Source of the DNA: Costus lasius
Taxonomy: Eukaryota; Streptophyta; Magnoliopsida; Zingiberales; Costaceae
Direction of reading: 5' to 3'
DNA: 64,000 nt
NCBI GenBank assembly: GCA_027563935.2
Contig: JANVAS020000239.1
Location: forward strand, 4,278,001 to 4,342,000
The first letter of the stretch is position 1. The number at the start of each line of letters is the position of its first letter. Of the stretch, positions 34,101-45,208 are shown piece by piece. Below the pieces are notes generated by a model. The model made no database searches. It had not been told where the DNA came from and saw only the letters and a list, made by a program, of their open reading frames with translations. Position numbers and translations under genes: made by a program.

Positions 34101-35820
34101 TAAGAATTTCATTTCTCAACTCAGGGTCCTCAGGGACACAGACCCTTCCACGGAATCTGAGGAGACCATCATCCGACATACTGAAATTCTCAACCCAGCC
34201 TTGCTCAGACCTCTCTTTCCACCGTAAAATATCCGGATCTGACTGCTGCCCTGATCTCAGTGTCTGCAGTAAATCTGACTGAACCCTGAGAGAAGCTAGA
34301 AGACCGCCTCTCTCACCCGAAATCACACTCAGATGCATGTCACTGAACTCCTGCAATAGTCGCCACTCCTGGACTCGCAGTGCAGCTACCTGAGTCACAG
34401 GATACCGACTAAGAGCATCAGCCACCACATTGGCTTTACTAGACTGATATTGGATGGTGATGTCATAATCCTTTATCAATTCAAGCCATCGCCTCTGTCT
34501 CATATTCAGCTCTTTCTGAGTGAAGATATACTTCAAGCTCTGGTGATCTGTAAACAATTCAAATGTCTGTCCAAATAGATAGTGCCTCCAGATCTTCAAG
34601 GCAAAAACTAAAGCTGCCAACTCCAGATCATGAGTGGGGTAGTTTACCTCGTAGTCTTTGAGTTGCCTTGAAGCATAAGCAGCTACTTTTCCTTGCTGCA
34701 TCAGTACAGCACCCAGACCCTTACCAGAGGCATCAGTGTAAACAGTGAACTTCTCTCCATCACAGGGAATGATGAGGATAGGAGCACTGGTCAGTCTCTT
34801 TTTCAGTTCCTGAAAACTAGACTCACAATCATCAGACCACTCAAACTTCAAATTCTTTCTAGTTAGCTTAGTCAGAGGACCAGCCATCTTGGAAAAACCC
34901 TCCACAAAACGGCGGTAGTATCCAGCTAAGCCCAGAAAACTTCTGACCTCAGTCGCTGTAGTTGGTCTTCCCCAGTGAAGAATGGCCTCCACCTTCACTG
35001 GATCCACAGACACACCCTGGCCAGAAATAATGTGTCCCAGAAAGCCAATCTGATGTAACCAGAACTCACATTTGCTGGCCTTAGCATACAGCTGCTTCAG
35101 CCGCAGAATCTCCAGCACCTTGCACAAATCCTGAGTGTGATGTTGCGCATTCTTGGAGTAGATCAGAATATCATCTATGAAGACGACCACACATTTGTCC
35201 AGAAGCTCATGAAATATCCTGTTCATCAGATCCATAAACACCGCAGGGGCATTTGTCAGTCCAAAGGGCATAACAAGGAACTCATAGTGCCCATACCTGG
35301 TCCTGAATGCAGTTTTAGGTACATCCTCCTCCTGAACTCTCAACTGATGATAGCCAGACCTCAGATCAATTTTAGAGAATACAGTAGCACCCTACAACTG
35401 ATCAAAGAGATCATCAATACGGGGTAATGGGTACTTATTCCTAACAGTCACTTGATTGAGTTGACGGTAATCGATGCACATGCGCAAAGTACCATCCTTC
35501 TTCTTCACAAATAACAACGGTGCTCCCCATGGAGAAACACTGGGTCGAATATACCCCTTCTCTAATAGTTCTTCCAGTTGCTTCTTCAGCTCTGTCAGTT
35601 CTGAAGTTGCCATCCTGTAAGGAGCTTTAGATATCGGTGCCGTGCCTGGCAACAACTCGATACCAAACTCAACTTCTCTGCTGGGTGGTAACCCAGATAA
35701 ATCATCAGAGAAGACGTCAGTAAACTCTCTTACCACAGGAATTTTAGCCAGATCCAAATCATACTCAGTCTGCACCTTGACATGCGCCAGATACCCCTTG
35801 CAGCCCTGGGCTAAAAGCTA
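34100..35820 (-). pseudogene. gypsy G reverse transcriptase and RNase H with nonsense codons
   Basis: One frame runs from the stop at 35818-35820 to about 34100. RT motifs are [37 protein letters not shown] and the catalytic FIDDILIYS. RNase H has [17 protein letters not shown] and [21 protein letters not shown] at 35392-35394 interrupts RT just before its second conserved block; one base change would explain it. After about 34097 the frame continues into unrelated residues, ending at 34039. Two in-frame stops and one frameshift make it non-functional. Confidence 0.92.
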
Positions 35821-36693
35821 CCTGGCCTGCAGATGAGATATCACCAAAGGCTCCTGTTCTAAAATCCGGCCTTGGATAACCAGTTGCTGTCCATCACTTA
35901 GATGCAGAGTAATTAACTTTTCAAAACAATCTAAAGTAGCATGATAGGCAGACAGCCAATCCATGCCCAGAATGATGTCATAGTCTTTCATAGGAAGACT
36001 AATCAAATCAATAGGTAAATCATATCCTTCAACCTTAATCAAACAGTCAGGATATGCTATATCTGTAGATACGGCCTCATACTGATCCACCGTCAGGTCA
36101 CCCTGATCAAGATGAATAAACTCCACCTCGCGCTCCTCAGATAAGCTAGAGGGGAAAAACTTGGCATTGAACTTCATCATGAAGTACTGCCAATCAACAA
36201 CTCCGGATTCAGTTGCCGCCAGTCTGACGACTCCCTTCCACCAGTCTTCGGCATCTCCACGCAACATGAAGACAGACAAACATAGCTTGTCTGCATCATT
36301 ACAGCGCAGAACCTGGAAAATCTTTTCCAGTGTCAAAAGCCAATCCTCAGCCGCTCTGGGCCCCGGACTACCATAAAATGCAGTCGGGTTCAGGTGCTGA
36401 AACTCTCGAACCAACCGAGCATATCGTTGATGTGCGCCATCACCCAGAGGAGAACCAGCGCCACCCACACAGTGTCCAGCCGGTTGTGACTGTGACTGAG
36501 GCTGTGTCTGCGACAGCCGCTGCAATAACTGTTGCTGAACCTCCATGTGCTGTGCCTGCTGCTGCTGCATCATCTGAGTTTGCTGCTGGATGAATGCGTT
36601 CTGTTGTTGCATCATAGCAGTCATAGCCTCCATGGCCTGCCTCAGATCAGACTGTTGATCACTGTTGCTACTGCTAAATCTTGGTCGCACCAT
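35818..36693 (-). pseudogene. gypsy G gag-protease with internal deletion
   Basis: A 291-codon frame starting MVRPRFSSSNSDQQ. Residues 29-69 are a Gln/Met-rich stretch. Residues 90-207 are the gag retrotransposon domain (FYGSPGPRAAEDWLLTLEKI). At about residue 207 (near 36070) gag jumps directly to the end of protease (DYDIILGMDWLSAYHATLDC). The gag C-terminus, the CCHC knuckle and the protease active-site Asp are absent, so an in-frame deletion of several hundred bases occurred. The frame ends at TAG 35818. The ATG at 36693 is preceded by 14 A residues. Confidence 0.9.
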
Positions 36694-36830
36694 TTTTTTT
36701 TTTTTTTACCTGCATCACATAACACGGTAGAATAACAACCAATATTCAATCACAAATCAGATCCTAACTTGGTTTCTAGCAATACACAAACAAAGTTTTC
36801 CTTCCCCGGAGTTTCTAATTGCTAGTAATA

Positions 36831-36844
36831 TTCCTCTGATACCA
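36831..36844 (-). promoter_or_regulatory. primer-binding site of element G (tRNA-iMet type)
   Basis: The minus strand reads TGGTATCAGAGGAA, two bases after the 5' LTR end at 36847. Confidence 0.93.
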
Positions 36845-36846
36845 TC

Positions 36847-39800
36847 TGTAACATCCCTCAGAATCACACCCCACACGCATACAAGTAAAATACGGGGTTT
36901 CAAAAAATTTTTACTCTTCCATTAAAACACAAGAAGAAAGCGGCATCGAAGGACATTACTACGGAACAGAAAACCGCACAGAACTGAATAGGATCGATTT
37001 ACTAGGAAATAGAAATCCGGAAATCCAAAAAAAATCCGGCAGCAAGTATTCTAAACTACTGCTGCACAGACACATATCTTGTAACAACAACAAACGTCCA
37101 CACTACACATATGTGGAATTTCAGAAATATACAGAACTGATTATTCAGATACTAAAATAAACAACACAAATTCGGTTACACATCTCAAATCGGACATTTC
37201 AAAATAAGAACCAATTCAATAAAAGAATCCAAGACTTGTATCCAATAATTTAAACGAAACAACTATAATATAATATCCTGAAAACAGGCATAAGCCCTCA
37301 GGAGATAAAACATGTCATATAGGTCATAATAAATTAGGCACGCAGGCCTGATAAATCTTTAGAAGACTATTCTTAGAAATGACATCAAACATTAGCGTCA
37401 TATTAGCTGTAGCAATTACTGTCTTGATGTCTCACCTGAAAACATTTAAACAACGGAGGTGAGCTAAAAAGCTCAGTGAGTAAAAGACACTAAAAGTCAT
37501 CCATAGTACACATCAAAAATATCATACTTAAGTTGAAATTCTTTTTATTTAACAGATAAGATAAATCAACTTAACATGCATGCTCATATCAGAAACAAAC
37601 ACAATCAAATACAGATACTTGTAACAATAGGCATCAAACAGGTAGGATATGAATATACCAACCCATACCAACTAACCACACCGCCTAATACATCTAAATA
37701 CAGATCGAAACAGAACTACAGAAATCAGAACTGACAGACAGAAAATCAGAATTTTCAGAGTCCAAACGGATAGTCTACATCGGAAACAGAAAGGCCACAG
37801 AAGGCCTGATGACCACAGAAGGTCTGACCCCACCTCTGCCGAGGACGAGACAATGCATGCATATCAGAAACAGAATGGTAAAGGAGATATCAGTGGGTGG
37901 CCCCCGTCTTGTCAGGACGTGGCACTCTGGTCTCCAATACCCAAAACAGAATGGTAGAGGAGGTATCAGTGGGTGGCCCCCGTCTTGTTAGGACGTGGCA
38001 CTCTGGCCTCCAAAACCCAGAACTGAATGGTAGAGGAGGTATCAGTGGGTGGCCCCCGTCTTGTTAGGACGTGGCACTCTGGCCTCCAAAACCCAGAACT
38101 GAATGGTAGAGGAGGTATCAGTGGGTGGCCCCCGTCTTGTTAGGACGTGGCACTCTGGCCTCCAAAACCCAGAACTGAATGGTAGAGGAGGTATCAGTGG
38201 GTGGCCCCCGTCTTGTTAGGACGTGGCACTCTGGCCTCCAAAACCTAGAACTGAATGGTAGAGGAGGTATCAGTGGGTGGCCCCCGTCTTGTTAGGACGT
38301 GGCACTCTGGCCTCCAATACCCAGAACAGAAATAGTGTCTCAAGGGTCGTAGTAGACTATCAGCACCATTACAGCGCCATAGAAGGAGGGTAAGGACACG
38401 GAAGAGTGCTACACTAGGGCATAATTTTACAGAACAGATTATACTGAAACGGAGAAGTAGGATCAACCACTACTTAATTCTTACATTATGCCCAAAGTCT
38501 AACAAACCAGAAAATGACACACCCTAATATCCAGTCCTTAAACACAGAACAGAATTTATATGAGTGAATTCCTTACAACTAACCTTAATTCATGTCAAAC
38601 CATTCTATGTTCTCACAAATGTTTTAACACATTCAAGGTTTTCAGAAACTTCACAACATATAAACAGAACAGGAAATATCCACATAACAAACAATTAAAT
38701 ACAGAACAGAAATTATTCATATAACAAACATTTAAACACAGAACAGAAATTATTCATGAAATAATCTCCTCAAAATTTCTAAAACCGTGAGCTATAAAAT
38801 TACTGTAAGGGGCGCCACTTTCAGAACCTTAACGGAACGCACAAATTTCATGTAAATAATTTCAGTCCCCCACTACAGATAATTTTAATTACACGCTCGT
38901 GAAGAAAATTGACCAAAGCCCCAAAATTGGCTCGAACTATATTTTCGAAAATTCCTAAGTTCTTAGTTAAATCCCCAATTTTGTTTTCTCTAAAATTTCT
39001 CATCAAACAAATAAATTTTAGAAGAACTACAGACCACAATTTAAGAGGTTAAACCATACAATGTAAATTTTTCTCACAAAGGAATATTCGTCTAACCAAA
39101 ACATAGCAGATTTATATTGTCAGTTTGCAAAATATATTTTTAGTCCAATTTCGAACCAAAGCTAGTCAATATTGTATTCAAAATGAAGCTCTCTGAATCT
39201 AGTTTCCAATAAAACTGGTTTCACAAGATTTCGAATTTTAGACAGGAAGATATAAGGGTTCGAACATAGGAAGGTCAGAATTTCAGATTTCAAGAAAACA
39301 GATTCATATATCAGAATTGCGACATTTATTTCAGATCCAATAACTAATCGAAAATAGGCGTTATGGGAGTCAAAATAAAGCTCTTCGAGCCTACGGTCTA
39401 ATAAAACTGATTTGACAAGATTTCGAGCTATACCTAGGGAGATATGATGGTTCGAACACATAAAGGTCGAAATCCAGAATTTCAGAAAACTGATTTTGTA
39501 CAGCTAGATTGCAATACAGATTGAAATACGAATACAGCTCGGATATGGTCGATATCAGATTCAAATTAAAGCCGAATGTATCTAGTTTCATACAAAATTT
39601 ATTTCGTGCGATTTGGATCTATAGACCATGAGATATTGGGGTTATAGTACACAAAGGTCAGATTAACGAATGCAGATTTCAGCAGAACAGGATTTTAAAA
39701 CCCTATAATTATTTGAATTCAACCCCATACGAATAATCATGGCAAATAACGAATTTTAATTCGGATTAGACTCCTTAGGATCGAATTACTCACCAGAAAA

Positions 39801-40316
39801 ATCGCCCACAGAGAAAACGCCGAAACAGGGGATCAGGGGTCTCCAGAAAGTTCGTCCACCACCAGTCTGCCACCACCAGCGTCAGAAATTTTGCAGGAGC
39901 GCCAAGCACAGTGAGGGGCGACAACACAGGCGGCTAGGGCAAGAAACAAACCACAAATCGTGAGGGAGAGGAGCTCTCACGAATTTTCCCCCTTTTTTTT
40001 TATTTTTTTTCCACCCCAAACGGATCTAAGATCCAATAACCCAATTAACTTAAGTGGAAATCGGCTTTAATGGGCTTACCTGGGCTTAACCACCATGCGC
40101 CACTCCAATAACATCAGAAATATGCGCCATCACGGTGGAAGAATTCCAGAAGCAAAGAATCAAGGTTGAGGGTTCGAATCCCCAACCAAAATAATTATTT
40201 TTGCCCTGTAGGAAAATTCCTACACTTAGGTAAAAATCCCTAAATTTTAACCGATAAAAATACAGAAACTGAATTTCTAACCTTAAATCATAATTCAGAA
40301 AATCAAGGGCGTTACA
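36847..40316 (-). repeat. 5' LTR of element G
   Basis: 3470 bp, nearly identical to 29330-32798. Differences noticed: positions near 37029, 37347 (1-bp indel), 38246, 38380, 38532, 38601, 39315 and 39985. Confidence 0.95.
37874..38329 (-). repeat. six 76-bp tandem repeats in the G 5' LTR
   Basis: Unit starts are at 37874, 37950, 38026, 38102, 38178 and 38254. Same copy number and variants as at 30356-30811, apart from one base in the fifth-to-sixth unit junction. Confidence 0.95.
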
Positions 40317-41279
40317 CTTGGGGTGTAATCCCCGTTGATTTCTTAATGATTAGATAAGTTTTTACCTTCGTTAGAATAGTTTTATGATGATAATTTTACT
40401 TATGTGAATAATTGTACTTTTATTCTCCATAGATTGATGTTATTATTCATGTTTTAGAATTCTCGCAATAAGGACCGAAAGGTGACTTGCTTGAGAACTT
40501 GGAACCCTAGAATTGCATGTTAGGAGCTTTCTGTAAGAGATTAAGTTAGTTCTTATTTTGTGATTTTAGAGATTTTATTGCCATGTTAGATAATTTGAAT
40601 CCAGGATTAAATTATTGTGTCAAACGTAGAGATCTTACACAAAAGTGAGGATCGGAACGTTAGAGAACCATAAGTAAAACTTGTGTTGAGACTCGGATGC
40701 ACGAAAGTGATCCTTGAGATTCCACTTGAGACAATCAACTTAGATTTCGGATGCACGAAAGTGATCTTTGAATTCTTTGATTGATGATTTACTTATCTTC
40801 AGCATTGGGATAGATCTTGCGCGAAAGCGAGGATTGGTCCCTGCATGATTGTCTACATGAAAGTGAGATGATCCCTTTATGAAATAAATTAAGTCTTTAT
40901 CATAATAAAATTAGTCTGACAACCTTTTCTTCATATCTAGTCATTGAAATTAAAGTGGATGAAACCCTAGTCCCAGTTTATCTGTCTGTTTATCTTTACA
41001 ATCTTTCTATTATTTACTTGCATCATATTCGATTTGCTTAGCTAGTAAGAAAACAATTATTTGGTACTTAACAATAAGGTTTCTATGGGATTGATACTTT
41101 TCTTTATTACTTTGAGTATCTGTGCACTTGGGGACACTACAAGTCTAGGGACAACAAGTTTTTGGAGCCATGTCAAGGAGTGACAATAGCCCTATATGCC
41201 AACACTTAGGTTTTGGCCGCGACACCTAAAATATGTCTACCTACTTGTATTTATAAGTGTGTCCTTTCGGACTATAACA
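40317..41279 (+). repeat. 5' LTR of element C, second part
   Basis: It resumes after G's TSD and ends ...ACTATAACA before the PBS. It includes the GCACGAAAGTGA-like repeats (about 40627-40865) and a roughly 150-bp end section (41140-41279) that C's LTRs have but D's lacks. Confidence 0.88.
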
Positions 41280-41285
41280 AGTTTT

Positions 41286-41303
41286 TGGCGCCATTGCTGG
41301 GGA
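41286..41303 (+). promoter_or_regulatory. primer-binding site of element C
   Basis: TGGCGCCATTGCTGGGGA, six bases after the LTR end. It has the same form as in D and E. Confidence 0.85.
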
Positions 41304-41449
41304 CCTTAGTTTTGTTAATATCAAAATAGTTGTTAGTATTGCTAGACTAAGTTTTATTTGTCTTAGATTTAACTTTGTTTTCTGTTTTTGAAGGTTTTGG
41401 ATTTTCACAGTTGTGACAGAACTGTGATTTCTGAAATTTGTGAATTTGC

Positions 41450-42853
41450 TTGTGTTTTATATTTTCTACTTTTTTATATATTATGAAAAAAAATTTGGTG
41501 TTGTGTAATCTTTCTGTTCTTGATAGCTTTGAAGATATGTCTTTTAATCATTACTCGTGGGCAACTAAAGGAGGTGAGGTATACATGACACAAGAAAGGT
41601 ATGAAGATGATTCATTGTGCACTCTTGCTGATAAATTGAAAATTTACTCTTACATGCATCCTTCTAGGACATTTTATTCCTCTATTAGATGTAATATTTG
41701 TAAATGTAATAATCATTATGCTTCATAATGTCAATTTAGAAATCATGCAATTCCCAATGCACCATGGTACCAAGATGATCAATATTCTTTTTATGATGAT
41801 TGCTCTAATCATGTTTCTGAACTATACTTTGAGAAAACTGAAAAATCTAGATTAGAGATAATGCTTGAAAAATTCATGTCAAATCAAAACCAAATCATGA
41901 TGAATCAAAATAAAGAAATTGAAGATCTTAAAGGGATAATTGGTCAGCTTGCTTCTAATGTAGAATCTTTAACTGCTAATTCTGAATTTTTGGAAACCTA
42001 GTTAGCACAACAAGTATGTTTATTTGAGTTTGAAACTGAAGAACTTAATTTAGAAAAATCCCCCTCTGATCATGATTGTTTTGAGATTGAGCCTTTTGTG
42101 AACATTAATGAATCTTACTCTGATTTTGATAATTGTGAAATTGATTTTTTTGATAATTTATTTGTGGAAAAGTTTGAAGAAATTAAAATTGAAAAACCCT
42201 CTTTTGATGAAATTGATTCTTTTGATAATATATTGTTTATGGTTAAATCTGATGAAGGATATGAGGGGACTAATTTAGAAGAATCTTACTCTGATTTTGT
42301 TGGTGATTTTGAAATTGATAAATTATTTGATGAAGTGCATGAGGGAATTGATTTTGGAAAGTCTCACCTTAATTTTGATGATAAATTTGAAATTGATAAT
42401 TTATTTGATGATGAACAGGAGGAACTTAATAAGGATGTGAATATTACAAATATTGATGTATCTAACCCTGATATTTTGCCCATATCTGCTGTTCACTCTT
42501 CTGAATTTATAAAAAATCTGTGTTTTATTGAGGAACCTAATTTGAGACAGAAAGTTTATTTTGACGATCCAACACTTGCATCTTTTGATCAAAGTCCTAT
42601 AGCCATTGAAAATATAAATTTGAATAAAAGACTTATGATTTTACGCTCTGATAAATTTAGGAAGATCATTGAATATCCTTTATGTGAAGTTGAAAATTTT
42701 GATTCTGATTTTTGCATATTTGAGAAAGTCACGTCAATTGTGATTTATATGATATTTTGGATGTCTGGATTTGGGGATAAACTTTTTGGACAGCAGAAAA
42801 GAAAGAAATTACATGCTATTTACTTTGGTACTGATTCACCTGCTTCACCATGA
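41450..42853 (+). pseudogene. CCHC/coiled-coil/acidic protein of element C, two nonsense codons
   Basis: A single frame of about 468 codons runs from 41450 to TGA at 42851, interrupted by TAA at 41726-41728 (inside the zinc knuckle, before its last Cys) and TAG near 41999. Order: an N-terminal region with LDSFEDMSFNHYSW, knuckle CNICKCNNHYAS, a coiled-coil segment (LEIMLEKFMSNQNQ to about LETxLAQQ), then a long tail of Asp/Glu/Phe/Ile repeats (DEIDSFDN, EIDKLFDE, EIDNLFDD). It ends with a basic stretch (QQKRKKLHAIYF). D and E carry related proteins. It may be a gag-derived structural protein; no protease, RT or integrase follows. Confidence 0.8.
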
Positions 42854-45208
42854 GATTTGATTTTTGGTCAAGCTAATGACCTAAAAATTAGCGCTTCTTG
42901 GGAGGCAACCCAAGCACTCTTACCTTAGTTCAGTTTCTTTTATTTTAGTTTATTATTTTTAGATTAATTTTTCTTTTTCTTTTTGCAGGAAAAATAAAAT
43001 TTTGTGCAAAATATGGCACTGTCGTAATCTGCTTTATGGTGTCGTAATGTTGGTCCGATTTCATCTCGAGAGTTTTCGGTATTTTACGGCACTACCGTCT
43101 TAGTTTTTACCGTACCGTATTTTTGGATATTTTTCACCCGAGAGTTTTTGCATATTACGGCACTATACACCCATAATTTCAAAACTGCATTCTGTTTATT
43201 TTAGTAGGTGTTTTCTCACTGCGATTTTAAGAAACTGGGTTGGGAAAATTTTTTATCTTTGGCACCATAATTAAGTACTCATCTTTGTCTATCATCTGGA
43301 TATTTTTCCTAAGTTTTAAAGTCCGTGGATCATTCTAAAACACCTCGCATCTTTTCGATTCTGATTAATTTATGCAGTAGTTTTCTTTTGACTATTCTGA
43401 TTACCGTTTTTGCTGCAAGTTTTTAAGGTGCTTTAATGACTTGAAACCCTGATTTTTCTCATGGTATATGAAGAACATGTGTCGTTCTATCTCGTGGATT
43501 AGTTATTTTCATGAAAATATTTTCTGATCATTCTAGGACACATGACAACTTTTCGAATCTGATTAACTTTTCTGTAGTTTTTGCAGTTTTGTAATCTGAT
43601 TAGCCTTTTTCCACTCATGCCCTAAGTTACTGACAGATTTTGATCCTTCAATTTTTATACACCTAGAAAGAACGAGTTTCACTCTATTACATGGTTCTGT
43701 TCATTTTCTTGTTGGATCATTAAATCTTATTTTTAGATATGACTACTTTTCAAAAAAAAAAAAAAATTCACTGGCTACTCTACTTGCTTTCTACATGTTA
43801 TAGCTTCTTTTGGCTCCAGATCCAGAAATCTTCAAAAGCAACTATCTTCCACCTCTAGCCACCACTGCATCTGCCTCTAACATCAGTGTTTCCAGCCATC
43901 GACACTGGATTATACCTTTCGTAGACTCTTACTTCTTCTACTGCCTCTATTTCCATTGATTTGATTTATTTATGCAGTAGACTCTTCATTAGTGACTGAT
44001 TTTTTTTATCTATGCAGCATTATTTCTGGCACCCACCGGCCGACGATCTCACCTGTAGGACTGTAGTCTCTAGCAGGTCACTAGAGATTACTTACTCTAC
44101 TGTCGGCACCATCACCATCATTGCTAGCAGCTTTTCAGCTAGCCTCTGTTCACCCTCTGCTTCTTGCCTGCTCAACTCTTTCCACCGGCATCCTCTTTAG
44201 ACCTCCAGCGACATCTCTGATTCTTCCTTGAGAAATTTATTTTTATCATTATTATTTTTTGAGACTATTTTCAGACTGAGCCTTATGTATTTAAAATTGT
44301 GCAGGTAAAATTTCAAAAGGCACATCTTTGGACCTAGCAGCATCTGCCCGACACTATTTTTGATCTGAGCCTTATGTATATTCGGTCAAAGCTTGCTATA
44401 TAGTTTTGTGAGTATCTCTTGCACTCTCTTGTATTCATGATTATTTCATATGGTTGCATCTTTGATTTGCTTTAGATGTATCACTCACTGAGATTTCTAT
44501 TCGATGTGGTCTCTTGAATCTATCATTTTACACTTTTGACCATGATTGTTTGAATTTGATATTTCACACCTTTTGTAATGATTTTTTACATATTTTGATG
44601 ATTAAAAATTTTTATGACTTGAATCCATGTGATGAGAGATTTATGGATTTTTCTATGATGATGAATGTGTTCATGCTTGTGATTAGGTCTAGATCTATTA
44701 TGTTGAATTTATTTCTCTAATACATATCTGTTTTTGGAATTTTTCATTGGTTGATGCATGAAATTTTGGGTAGATATGTTATTTGAGGAATAAGATCTAA
44801 AGGTGAAACTACTCCTTTAAATAAAATGAGCATATGAGTATGATTACTGAATTGATATCAATTGATCAACCTAGTAGATGTTTAGTCTATTTTGCTATTT
44901 GTTGGGAAGGAAGAATCCAAGTTGCAAAGTTTAGTCTAAGCATGATAGATTTGAACTGAAATTGGGTGAAATCATGAGATTGAAAATTTTATTTATTATA
45001 CAAGTTGCAAAGTTTTATTTGATTGAGATGTAGATCTAGATGGTTGAGTTCTAATAATGATATGTTTATTTGAAGTTTTGTGAAACAATTTGTGTGATTT
45101 TTCATTAGTGATTGTATTTTAGAAATTTATTCTTTATGAGAAAGTCTATGCCTATGATCAATTTTTAATTTTTGCTTGAGGACAAGCAAAGTTTCAGCCT
45201 TATGTGTT
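42854..45208 (+). other. noncoding 3' half of element C internal region
   Basis: It begins with GCGCTTCTTGGGAGGCAACC (42890), a motif also found beside the Athila-like integrase (21837). A palindrome cluster like that of the LTRs lies at 43010-43180. There is an A15-type run at 43752, and no long open frame. A purine-rich GAGGACAAGCAAAG (45178-45191) precedes the 3' LTR and probably acts as the PPT. Confidence 0.7.

Larger units (their letters stand above)
29330..40316 (-). mobile_element. young Tekay/Del-like gypsy element G, coding region dead
   Basis: This 10,987-bp minus-strand element has LTRs at 36847-40316 (5') and 29330-32798 (3'), and a perfect TSD CTTGG (29325-29329 and 40317-40321). 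PBS, PPT and gag-pol lie between. I count 7 substitutions and 1 indel between the 3.47-kb LTRs, about 0.2%. At the often-used plant rate of 1.3e-8 per site per year this is around 0.1 million years. gag-pol nevertheless carries a large deletion, two nonsense codons and one frameshift. Confidence 0.95.

Noticed and set aside
44012..44200. Small frame in the noncoding part of element C
   Set aside because: No homologue in D or E, no domain, surrounding sequence noncoding.
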